Source of the DNA: Paludibacteraceae bacterium
GTDB taxonomy: Bacteria > Bacteroidota > Bacteroidia > Bacteroidales > Paludibacteraceae
Reading direction: 5' to 3'
Assembly: GCA_947445425.1 (NCBI GenBank)
Contig: CANFFA010000166.1
Coordinates: 1-6,006 of the forward strand
Length of the DNA: 6,006 bases
The translations under genes were made by a program, and so were the position numbers. Shown piece after piece: positions 1 to 4,927 of this stretch (position 1 is its first letter; every line of letters starts with the position of its first letter). The notes beneath the pieces were generated by a model. It saw only the letters and a list, made by a program, of their open reading frames with translations, was not told the origin of the DNA and did no database searches.

Positions 1-436
1 AGGCAAATACTATAACTATTACCATTGGGATTAGAATACTATTTGTTATCTTTTTAAACAGATCCATATTGTTTGTTTTGTAATTTTCCAATAATATAGT
101 TATTTGGTATACAATAATTCCAATAGTCCATACAGGCCAAAAGAAATCATGATAAATTAATCTCCACGGGGAGTGACAAAACCATAGTTGTCTGAGTACA
201 ATGCCAATGATTGAAAATGAAAAATAAAAATACGAAACTGCCATTATCAATTTTACTTCAAAAAAAATTTCTTGTATTTTAACAATTTTATATCCTTTAA
301 TAATATAGCCAACAATTAAACAGAAGGTTGCAATAATAAGTGTAATTGCAGCTCCTGGAATAATTGGATTGTTCATATACATTATTAAGGATAATGCTGT
401 CATCGTCCAAAAAATATATTCGTATTTCTTTTTCAT
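1..436 (-). CDS. Partial multi-pass membrane protein, unknown function (C-terminus beyond the left edge)
   Basis: An open frame starts at ATG 434-436 and runs 145 codons without a stop to the left edge, so the gene is cut by the window. The product begins MKKKYEYIFWTMTALS and shows hydrophobic segments at about residues 7-21, 28-46, 62-81, 99-116 and 133-145, separated by short Lys/Arg/Glu-rich loops such as KGYKIVKIQE. It is therefore an inner-membrane protein with at least four or five spans. No motif ties it to a known transporter or enzyme family, and I do not recognise it. The leader is A/T-rich without a Shine-Dalgarno, as is usual in Bacteroidota. It lies downstream of the Rhs tail and a smaller membrane protein on the same strand, so it could belong to the same accessory cluster; that is inference. 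Confidence 0.7.
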   Translation of the reverse strand, partial: MKKKYEYIFWTMTALSLIMYMNNPIIPGAAITLIIATFCLIVGYIIKGYKIVKIQEIFFEVKLIMAVSYFYFSFSIIGIVLRQLWFCHSPWRLIYHDFFWPVWTIGIIVYQITILLENYKTNNMDLFKKITNSILIPMVIVIVFA

Positions 437-461
437 TTCTTTAAATTAGTTATAATTTTTA

Positions 462-505
462 TACTTACAAGGCTTCTTGCGAAAGTCTTGTAAGTAGTTT
501 TTTTT
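462..505 (+). terminator. Rho-independent terminator facing right, without an obvious gene
   Basis: Arms 462-475 and 483-496 form a 14-bp stem (core CTTACAAG/CTTGTAAG, one G-T wobble) with a 7-base loop, followed one base later by eight T (498-505). Read on the plus strand this is a textbook intrinsic terminator. Read on the minus strand the stem is followed by TATAAAAATT rather than a T run. No plus-strand gene lies to the left within the window, so it may stop antisense transcription, end an unannotated RNA, or be a relic. Confidence 0.65.
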
Positions 506-566
506 GCTTGATTATTTGGCGACATCTCAAAAAGCAAAACGGAATTATTTATTGTGTCCTTTGACG

Positions 567-680
567 CTAATTATCACCGATATTTAAAATGAGCTCTGTG
601 TATTTATGCATAAACTCTTTTGTAACGTCTATATCGTCTGCATACTAGCTCAGCATGCTTTTTAACATATCATTCACACA
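567..680 (-). pseudogene. Remnant 3' end of an unidentified gene, interrupted by an amber codon
   Basis: On the minus strand one frame reads CVNDMLKSMLS, then TAG (645-647), then continues in the same frame as YADDIDVTKEFMHKYTEL and ILNIGDN to a TAG at 567-569. The residue mix (acidic and amphipathic, natural-looking) resembles a real C-terminus rather than AT-rich noise, and one base change (for example CAG to TAG) would explain the interruption. The frame overlaps the end of the 674-1048 gene in another frame. I do not recognise the family. A leftover immunity gene is possible, since polymorphic-toxin loci often keep such scraps, but the open stretches are short and chance cannot be excluded. 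Confidence 0.35.
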
Positions 681-1048
681 TTTATATTCATAGCAATCAT
701 AAACAATGCAAATGCGCTTAAATTAAGAGCAAAATATAAAAAATAACGGTATTTTGATATAGTCGGCGAGTATAGTTCTAATAATTTCTTTTCCGTTATT
801 TTCTTGGAAAGAATAAAATAACAAAAAATCAACGCAATTAGCACAGTGATAATATATTCGATAAATGACAAATTAAATACATTATTTGTAATTTTCATAA
901 CAATTGTTATAATTGAACCCAAATTCCAAATCAAAAAAAAACTAAGATCAAGGATTGTCATTTCGTAAGGATTTAAATAAATAGTTCCTCGTCCTTTTTC
1001 ACGAAACATACAATAAAACACTGATGCAATGAAACTTAAAAATCTCAT
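674..1048 (-). CDS. Small membrane protein directly after the Rhs tail; candidate immunity protein
   Basis: A 124-residue protein starting MRFLSFIASVFYCMFREKGR. After an amphipathic N-terminus it has three likely membrane spans at about residues 33-51, 62-81 and 100-120, with a Lys/Glu-rich loop (SKKITEKKLLELY) between the last two. No catalytic motif is visible and I do not recognise the family. Its ATG lies 40 bases after the stop of the Rhs tail on the same strand, the usual position of an immunity gene for an Rhs C-terminal toxin, and its composition is much more AT-rich than the Rhs core (about 25% GC in 721-780). An integral membrane immunity protein would fit a toxin acting at the envelope. 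The immunity role is inferred from position only. Confidence 0.65.
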   Translation of the reverse strand: MRFLSFIASVFYCMFREKGRGTIYLNPYEMTILDLSFFLIWNLGSIITIVMKITNNVFNLSFIEYIITVLIALIFCYFILSKKITEKKLLELYSPTISKYRYFLYFALNLSAFALFMIAMNINV

Positions 1049-1088
1049 GTGTTTAATTTTAAAATATAATTACCAAAAGCTTAATATA

Positions 1089-2120
1089 TCATTTATGTCT
1101 TTTGGGTTGAATTTTACCTCCTACATATTTGTACCCTTTTTCTGATACTTTATATGTATCTGATACCGAAAGAATAGCATTAATACCTTCATTTCTAATG
1201 TATTTAGGCAAAAAAGCTCCACCTAGGGCTAAGTAATTTGCTGCGCTATTGTCTTGACTAATATCATATAAGGCCATTGCTGTATTAAGTTGCCATCCCC
1301 CAACTAAGCTGATAGTATTTCTTGTTCCTGCAATTACTTGTTCTCTACTTCTTGGGTTTGCCTCTCCTATACCTTGGCCAAACCCATCACCATTTTCGAG
1401 ATCACGGTCCATTTGTTTAATTGCAGCAACAGCCTTTTTTACAGCTTTGCCAACCCCAAGGTGTCCATAATGGTTCAATGCCCCGACAGTAGCCCCAGTC
1501 GCTGCACCTTCCCAGAAATCGCCACCAGTTAATTTGGCACCTACTCCACCCGATACGGCAGAGAACCCGACGATACCCACTGCGCTTTTTGCAAACTCAC
1601 CTCCAAAAGCTTGGAATGCTGAACCGCCCAATGAACCCAAGGTACCAGAGGCAAAACTTTGCATCATATTCCCACCCGTGTTGGCGGCTATCAAGCCGTT
1701 GGCAACACCATGTGTGAATGCTCGACCAGCTTCATGGGCAATCTGATTACCAATACCATCCAGTCCGCCACCAAGAGGTCCAAACATATCCCCAATACCC
1801 CCAGTTACCACACCCGAAATGGCACCTACACCCACCGAATGCCAAAAAGCTTTGGATTCAAATTTCCCTCCGCTAAAGAGAGTCTGGGCAGCATAACCTG
1901 CTCCTCCAATGAGTCCACCCCAACAGGCATTATCCATTGCTACACCCAATGGCCCTAAAAAGGCAGAGAATATAAACTCCCCACTCGGATCAGTATACAT
2001 CAGCGGGTTATTCAAGCAGTATGAATACCGGTTGAAGTTCTGCGTCATGGTGGGCGCTTGGATGTAGGGATCCGGGCTCAGGAACATGGAGATGGCAGGG
2101 TCATATACCCGTCCGTTCAT
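1089..2120 (-). CDS. Orphan Rhs C-terminal fragment: end of RHS core, Gly/Ala-rich linker, variable tip
   Basis: The 343-residue product is the tail of an Rhs polymorphic protein. Residues 1-48 are the end of the RHS-associated core (NGRVYDPAISMFLSPDPYI, then NFNRYSYCLNNPLMYTDPSGE in two adjoining parts). Residues 49-219 are a Gly/Ala-rich linker ending GGDFWEGAATGATVGALNH, typical of Bacteroidota Rhs proteins. Residues from about 220 to 343 form the variable tip, which I cannot match to a toxin fold. Full Rhs proteins exceed 1,000 residues and carry YD repeats and a signal peptide, all missing here. Core homology continues in frame upstream of this ATG to 2198 without another start, so the ATG (2118-2120) is the first usable start of a truncated gene. 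GC falls from about 55% (1681-1740) to about 27% (1081-1140), as expected where a foreign tip joins a conserved core. It may be a silent cassette used for recombination, or a decaying pseudogene. Confidence 0.8.
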   Translation of the reverse strand: MNGRVYDPAISMFLSPDPYIQAPTMTQNFNRYSYCLNNPLMYTDPSGEFIFSAFLGPLGVAMDNACWGGLIGGAGYAAQTLFSGGKFESKAFWHSVGVGAISGVVTGGIGDMFGPLGGGLDGIGNQIAHEAGRAFTHGVANGLIAANTGGNMMQSFASGTLGSLGGSAFQAFGGEFAKSAVGIVGFSAVSGGVGAKLTGGDFWEGAATGATVGALNHYGHLGVGKAVKKAVAAIKQMDRDLENGDGFGQGIGEANPRSREQVIAGTRNTISLVGGWQLNTAMALYDISQDNSAANYLALGGAFLPKYIRNEGINAILSVSDTYKVSEKGYKYVGGKIQPKRHK

Positions 2121-2225
2121 GTTAATGAGTCCAAAGGCATCGAGGTGTTCATGACCTGTAAAACCACGGGGACTATGCCATGAATAATTGCACTTAGGTT
2201 ATTAACTATATCTGGTCGTCTCATC
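2117..2225 (-). other. Upstream Rhs core homology and an overlapping 35-codon leader frame
   Basis: In the Rhs frame, codons 2121-2198 read SWHSPRGFTGHEHLDAF followed by GLIN, unmistakable RHS core, ended upstream by TAA at 2199-2201. This shows that the gene was longer and was broken here. In another frame an ATG at 2223-2225 opens 35 codons (MRRPDIVNNLSA...) whose TGA (2117-2119) overlaps the Rhs ATG as ATGA, the arrangement used for translational coupling. RRPDIVNNLSA might itself be core sequence shifted out of frame. Whether the leader is translated is unknown; the overlap may be accidental. Confidence 0.45.
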
Positions 2226-2252
2226 TTTTTTCTGTTTTTTAGTAATCAATCA

Positions 2253-2260
2253 CAAAAATA
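2253..2260 (-). promoter_or_regulatory. Candidate Bacteroidota -7 promoter box before the Rhs tail
   Basis: The minus strand reads TATTTTTG, a full match to the TAnnTTTG -7 consensus of Bacteroidota housekeeping sigma. It lies about 27 bases before the leader ATG at 2225, in a strongly AT-rich stretch. A clear TTTG box near -33 is not visible, so the call is tentative. If real, it would let the orphan Rhs tail be transcribed without its lost upstream part. Confidence 0.3.
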
Positions 2261-2288
2261 GTATTTCTTTTTCAATAAGTTTAAAATT

Positions 2289-2304
2289 ATTACGTAATTA
2301 ATTA
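2289..2304. repeat. Overlapping short palindromes ATTACGTAAT and TAATTAATTA
   Basis: ATTACGTAAT (2289-2298) and TAATTAATTA (2295-2304) are perfect self-complementary sites placed upstream of the candidate promoter at 2253-2260. They could be a regulator site, but in AT-rich DNA such palindromes also arise by chance. Confidence 0.2.
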
Positions 2305-2310
2305 TGTGTA

Positions 2311-2391
2311 TGCGGACTATAAAGACTGTCCCGTCCTTTCGGATGTTCCTAACTTTAAAAAAAATGCAAAGTCCCGCCTACCAAGCCTGTA
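2311..2391. repeat. Degraded REP-like end sequences left of the RAYT unit
   Basis: TGCGGACT at 2311-2318 repeats the left outer end of the intact unit (2520-2527). TCCCGCCTACCAA at 2372-2384 is identical over 13 bases to the right outer end (3227-3239), followed by a diverged tail. The facing half of the palindrome is missing. The two scraps are remains of one or more older REP copies next to the intact one. Confidence 0.5.
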
Positions 2392-2392
2392 C

Positions 2393-2465
2393 ACTGTTTC
2401 CTTCTTGCAAAACCGAAATTTTTTTATCCGCTTGTCATTCTTGCCTCCGTATTCAAACCGATTCA
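2393..2465 (-). pseudogene. Fragment of a second RAYT transposase copy
   Basis: This stretch aligns with 2751-2824, inside the RAYT gene, with 7 substitutions and a single missing base over 74 positions (roughly 89% identity by hand alignment). On the minus strand it reads NRFEYGGKNDKRIKKFRF, against NRFEYGGKNDKRIKNFRF in the longer copy. Similarity stops on the left at a REP tail and on the right at about 2465. The codons just upstream give DWV, which also occurs in the N-terminal part of the longer copy (VVDWVD), so an internal deletion joining the two parts is conceivable. It lacks both the HUH motif and the catalytic Tyr and cannot be active. Confidence 0.75.
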
Positions 2466-2518
2466 CCCAATCCCCCGTCCTTGTGGATATGCAAAAAGCA
2501 CAAATAAAACGTTCAAAT

Positions 2519-2579
2519 TTGCGGACTGTTGGGCGGGATTTGTAATCCCGCCCTTTGTATTCTTGGGATTTTTAATCCC
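2519..2579. repeat. Left REP pair: large outer palindrome plus small inner palindrome
   Basis: The outer hairpin has perfect 10-bp arms GGGCGGGATT (2531-2540) and AATCCCGCCC (2544-2553) around a 3-base TGT loop, preceded by the end sequence TTGCGGACTGTT. The inner hairpin has arms GGGATT (2565-2570) and AATCCC (2574-2579) around TTT. It ends 9 bases before the RAYT stop codon. Paired unequal palindromes beside a RAYT gene are the classic REP arrangement. Confidence 0.8.
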
Positions 2580-2588
2580 TCTTTTGTG

Positions 2589-3131
2589 CTAAACGACCGT
2601 AACTTCCAATAATCCTTTACCACCAACATAATCAACTGCTGAACTGTAACGATAATCTTCCGCATGATTTACAAATTCTGCTTTTACGGGATTCTGGTGG
2701 ATGTAGTTTAGCTTTTGATTGAAATAATCGTTTAGATAAAGGGTTTGTGCATTGTTTCCTTCTTGCCAAAACCGAAAATTCTTTATCCTTTTGTCATTCT
2801 TACCACCGTATTCAAACCGATTCAACATCCACTCTCTGCGACTTTCAGTTCCATCAATCTGCAAAGTACGAAGGATCTACTTGCTGGTAAACTTCTTAAA
2901 ATCACGCATGATATCAGATACTTTATTGATTCCAGATGAACCAACAATCATGTGCATGTGATTGGTCATCAGCACCCAAGCGTAGATGATCAAGCCTTTC
3001 TGTTTTTGACAATGTTGCAAAGACTCTATAATAATGTGCCGATAACAAGGGCGGGAGAAAATATCCACCCAATCTACCACTGTATCGGTAACAAAATAGA
3101 CCTCTCCTGTGATGCGATGTTGTATATCCAT
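2589..3131 (-). pseudogene. REP-associated tyrosine transposase (RAYT, Y1_Tnp), one in-frame amber codon
   Basis: Read through position 85 the frame gives 180 residues, the usual RAYT length. The N-terminal part has the Y1 pattern VYFVTDTVVDWVDIF and the HUH motif TNHMHMIVG (His58 and His60). The C-terminal part has QKLNYIHQNPVKAEFV, with the catalytic Tyr at about 143, then YRYSSAVDYVGGKGLLEV near the end. The only interruption is TAG at 2877-2879 after DFKKFTSK; the frame goes on without shift as ILRTLQIDGTESRREWM. AAG to TAG is one base change, and Lys fits that position. The truncated 84-residue product would hold the metal-binding HUH but not the Tyr, so it could not nick DNA. The enzyme class cuts and rejoins single-stranded DNA at REP hairpins, and copies lie on both sides. 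A downstream TTG (2862-2864) could in principle start the second half. Confidence 0.85.
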
Positions 3132-3143
3132 TTGCTTTTTTTT

Positions 3144-3170
3144 ATTGCAAATGTAACAAAATGTTGCAAT
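3144..3170. repeat. Inverted repeat ATTGCAA/TTGCAAT upstream of the RAYT gene
   Basis: Arms 3144-3150 and 3164-3170 are perfect 7-base inverted copies, 13 bases apart, just upstream of the RAYT ATG and overlapping the candidate promoter. This could be an operator or part of a leader hairpin. Confidence 0.35.
3148..3155 (-). promoter_or_regulatory. Candidate -7 box for the RAYT gene
   Basis: The minus strand reads TACATTTG, matching TAnnTTTG, 16 bases before the ATG at 3131 with an A-rich spacer. No convincing -33 TTTG lies at the right distance; a TTG occurs too close, inside the inverted repeat. Confidence 0.35.
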
Positions 3171-3182
3171 ATCTTAAAATAA

Positions 3183-3247
3183 AGGATTGAAAATCCTAAG
3201 AAGACAAAAGGCGGGATTGAAAAAAATCCCGCCTACCAATCCGCATT
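3183..3247. repeat. Right REP pair: small inner palindrome plus large outer palindrome
   Basis: The inner hairpin has arms AGGATT (3183-3188) and AATCCT (3192-3197) around GAA. The outer hairpin has perfect 9-bp arms GGCGGGATT (3210-3218) and AATCCCGCC (3225-3233) around six bases, followed by the end sequence TACCAATCCGCAT. It mirrors the left pair, small hairpin inside and large outside. Confidence 0.8.
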
Positions 3248-3260
3248 ATTTTACTTCTAA

Positions 3261-3499
3261 TCAGAATTTTTTCATATCCGACGGAACGGGGAGGCCCCCA
3301 TAACGGAGTTTAATTTCTCCCTCCAGTAAAATATTGACGGTAGCTCCTTTTGAAAAGATACTGCTGAGGGTGGCGTTATTCTAGTTAGAAGTTCTCTATT
3401 TTCCTTAACGTACTGAAAACTGAACGGCAGGGCTCTACCCTTGCTGTCAGTTTGTTCAATTATTTTCCAAATTTTGGAGAGGTGGATTCGGGGTTGCAT
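3261..3499 (-). pseudogene. Small conserved-looking hypothetical protein, frameshifted
   Basis: The gene starts MQPRIHLSKIWKIIEQTDSK and continues PFSFQYVKENRELLT in one frame. From about 3380 onward another frame reads NNATLSSIFSKGATVNIL and then LEGEIKLRYGG, ending at TGA 3261-3263. The combined layout (IWKIIEQTD, PFSFQYVKENG-like, SSIFSKGATVNIL) resembles small uncharacterised Bacteroidota proteins of about 75-80 residues that I recall but cannot name. The 239-base span is one base short of 80 codons, which fits a single-base deletion between about 3375 and 3383. Read unshifted, the first frame ends at 3272 as a 75-residue protein with an unlikely Pro/Arg-rich tail. It begins just downstream of its own promoter and terminator region, next to the REP unit. 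Sequencing error is an alternative. Confidence 0.5.
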
Positions 3500-3513
3500 A
3501 ATCTATTTTTATG

Positions 3514-3521
3514 CAAAGCTA
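3514..3521 (-). promoter_or_regulatory. Candidate -7 box for the small frameshifted gene
   Basis: The minus strand reads TAGCTTTG, a full TAnnTTTG match, 14 bases before the ATG at 3499. A TTTC about 20 bases upstream could be a weak -33 element. It sits directly after the terminator at 3549-3589, so a new transcript would start here. Confidence 0.45.
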
Positions 3522-3548
3522 ATGAATTGGAAATGAGCTAGAAAGGAT

Positions 3549-3589
3549 AAAAAAAAGCCCCGACGGATTAAGGTCGAGGCAGATTTTTT
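3549..3589 (-). terminator. Bidirectional intrinsic terminator
   Basis: Arms GCCCCGAC (3557-3564) and GTCGAGGC (3573-3580) pair with one mismatch around an 8-base loop. On the minus strand the stem is followed by eight T (complement of 3549-3556); on the plus strand by AGA and six T (3584-3589). It would end transcription coming from the T9SS cargo gene about 100 bases upstream and separates it from the small gene at 3499. Confidence 0.75.
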
Positions 3590-3687
3590 AATATGCGGAG
3601 TGGGTAATTACTTTTAGCAAGAGAAAGAATGGAGCCGTAGACCGTACCTTAACGATTGATACTTATCATATTTTAGGTTGAAAAGAG
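3590..3687 (-). other. Spacer after the T9SS cargo gene with a short open frame running into the terminator
   Basis: On the minus strand a frame reads SIVKVRSTAPFFLLLKVITH and SAY to a TAA about 10 bases before the terminator stem, the usual distance between a gene end and its terminator. A second frame is also open here (GTVYGSILSLAKSNYP). Neither has a convincing start. It may be the worn 3' end of a lost gene, or plain leader sequence. Confidence 0.2.
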
Positions 3688-4485
3688 TTACTTTTTTATA
3701 AATTTTGAAGTTAGATATTCATTTTCATTTGTAAGTATTCGAATTAAATACATTCCAATCGGAAAGTCAGATATTTTAATATTTTCATAATTATTTGACG
3801 AGCTTTTTGCTTCGTAATATAATTTTCCAGTTATATCATAGATTTCTAATTTAGCGGTGTTCTCTATGTTTGAAATTGATATATAATCCGTTGTTGGATT
3901 TGGATAAATTTTAATTTTAGTGTTTTTGGCATTAAATGCAATTGGAGTATTAGTAATAAAACCGTTAAAGTATTTTAATGAGAATCTTGTTTTGTTGTCT
4001 ACAATTGTCTTAATAATTCCAATATTGGGAGCAAAAATCCATCCCGAAGTACTACTATATTTGACATAAAAACAATCATTAAAATTTCCTGCAGGAACAT
4101 TAATAGAGCCTATATATTCAACCCGAGTAGTGTCACTCATAAAAGACCATTTATCACCATTTTTATAATTGTGTTGGAAAATTTTACAACTTACATTTCC
4201 CACTTTAAAGTATATATCATTATGATTAATACTATCTGTAAATAATTCTGTGTTTTGTGTGTTAGTGCCTGTAGAATTAGTGATTTTTTCAGTCATCAAA
4301 AATATATTTAATTTATTTAGTATAAAATTATCCGTAATTATTGACGTGTCTGACCCAATGATATTACCATTTGTATTAAGCTCATCTAGAATCCATGTAT
4401 TCCCAACTTTTAGTGGATAGTAATCTTGAGCAAATAAATTGAAGGTAAACCAAAAATACATAACAGTAAAAATAAATCGTTTCAT
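3688..4485 (-). CDS. Secreted protein with type IX secretion C-terminal sorting domain
   Basis: A 265-residue protein. Residues 1-20 are a Sec signal peptide (MKRFIFTVMYFWFTFNLFAQ) with likely cleavage before DYYPL. Residues 21-180 form a predicted all-beta domain starting YYPLKVGNTWIL and containing INVPAGNFNDCFYVKYSS, a pattern seen in uncharacterised secreted Bacteroidota proteins; Cys100 and Cys138 could pair. Residues 190-265 are a type A T9SS sorting domain: KIYPNPTTDYISI, LEIYDITGKLYY, SDFPIGMYLIRI and the terminal SKFIKK. Such proteins cross the inner membrane by Sec and the outer membrane by T9SS, which removes the domain and releases or anchors the protein at the surface. No catalytic residues are visible; binding or adhesion is a guess. 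It is flanked by a terminator downstream and non-coding DNA upstream, so it is probably transcribed alone. Confidence 0.9.
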   Translation of the reverse strand: MKRFIFTVMYFWFTFNLFAQDYYPLKVGNTWILDELNTNGNIIGSDTSIITDNFILNKLNIFLMTEKITNSTGTNTQNTELFTDSINHNDIYFKVGNVSCKIFQHNYKNGDKWSFMSDTTRVEYIGSINVPAGNFNDCFYVKYSSTSGWIFAPNIGIIKTIVDNKTRFSLKYFNGFITNTPIAFNAKNTKIKIYPNPTTDYISISNIENTAKLEIYDITGKLYYEAKSSSNNYENIKISDFPIGMYLIRILTNENEYLTSKFIKK

Positions 4486-4530
4486 CTTAATAATAGGGTG
4501 TTAGTTTTTAGTTAAATAATTGATATTCAA

Positions 4531-4626
4531 TCAGACATCTTGAATTTGGTTAGCTCCCTGAAAATCAGTGTCTTTATAGATTATTCCATTAATTTTCAAG
4601 TTGTTATTCTCACAGAAGTTAACATT
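4531..4626 (-). pseudogene. Possible gene-end fragment upstream of the T9SS cargo gene
   Basis: Between two stops the minus strand reads RKNVNFCENNNLKINGIIYK then DTDFQGANQIQDV, ending at TGA 4531-4533. It has no ATG start at a sensible place, and 32 open codons are not rare in AT-rich DNA. The natural-looking composition suggests the worn 3' end of a lost gene. Confidence 0.22.
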
Positions 4627-4700
4627 TTTTCTTCAGTTGTTAGTAGTGCTTTTAGCGGTCTATCCATCAACAAATGGCGACGTGACTTTTTACTAGAAAT

Positions 4701-4741
4701 CTACCCCGTCCCATCGGGTTCCCTCCTACTAGTCCGCAAAT
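4701..4741. repeat. REP-like end sequence far from the RAYT unit
   Basis: TCCCTCCTACTAGTCCGCA (4720-4738) matches the right outer end of the RAYT unit (3227-3245) at 16 of 19 positions. To its left CCCG/CGGG arms (4705-4717 region) could form a short hairpin. It looks like a diverged member of the same dispersed family, about 1.5 kb from the transposase. Confidence 0.5.
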
Positions 4742-4834
4742 GTTATGCGTTTATTTACGTTATATATATCCCCAAGGCGGGGAGTCTGGTGTCTTCAAAA
4801 ATACAAATTTTGCTTCACTTCACTCACCAAATGG

Positions 4835-4875
4835 AACAGAAAAAGAGACACTCTTCGAATGTCTCTTTTTCTGTT
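4835..4875 (-). terminator. Strong bidirectional terminator, perfect 16-bp stem
   Basis: Arms AACAGAAAAAGAGACA (4835-4850) and TGTCTCTTTTTCTGTT (4860-4875) are perfectly complementary around a 9-base loop. The A5/T5 runs within the stem supply the U tract in either direction. On the minus strand it lies about 120 bases after the lipoprotein gene at 4995-5366 and would end that transcript. Confidence 0.75.
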
Positions 4876-4883
4876 GCTGTTTT

Positions 4884-4927
4884 GCAAGGCAAAGCCTTGC
4901 TTTTAGCACGATGTAGCGAAACGCTAC
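4884..4927. repeat. Two consecutive hairpins with AAA loops
   Basis: GCAAGGC (4884-4890) and GCCTTGC (4894-4900) pair around AAA and are followed by TTTT. GTAGCG (4913-4918) and CGCTAC (4922-4927) pair around another AAA. Two short perfect hairpins with the same loop so close together suggest a structured repeat unit rather than chance. Confidence 0.5.

Larger units (their letters stand above)
2519..3247 (-). mobile_element. REP/RAYT unit: Y1 transposase gene between mirrored palindrome pairs
   Basis: The unit consists of outer palindrome, inner palindrome, transposase gene, inner palindrome, outer palindrome. The outermost 22 bases on each side are imperfect inverted copies (18 of 22 match: TTGCGGACTGTT... 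against ATGCGGATTGGT..., both running into AGGCGGGATT or GGGCGGGATT). IS200/IS605-related RAYTs recognise REP hairpins as single strands and do not normally make target duplications; none is apparent. The exact ends are not defined by the sequence. The gene is interrupted by a nonsense codon, so the unit is probably inactive unless helped in trans. Confidence 0.7.

Noticed and set aside
1338..1958. Three plus-strand open frames opposite the Rhs tail
   Set aside because: They are antisense to a clear Rhs coding sequence in its higher-GC part, where stops are rarer, and show no protein-like features.
2304..2545. Two overlapping plus-strand open frames over the REP scraps
   Set aside because: They run antisense through the RAYT fragment and REP ends; their sequence is the translation of repeat DNA.
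2745..3182. Plus-strand open frames opposite the RAYT gene
   Set aside because: They are shadows of the transposase, whose minus-strand reading shows the family motifs.
2519..3247. CRISPR array suggested by repeated GGCGGGATT palindromes
   Set aside because: There are only a few copies, in mirrored orientation, at irregular spacing, flanking a transposase. This is a REP layout, not evenly spaced direct repeats.
4731..4800. Integron-like recombination site suggested by GTTATGCG and AAGGCGGGG
   Set aside because: No matching pair of inverted core sites at proper spacing and no integrase or cassette genes are visible.
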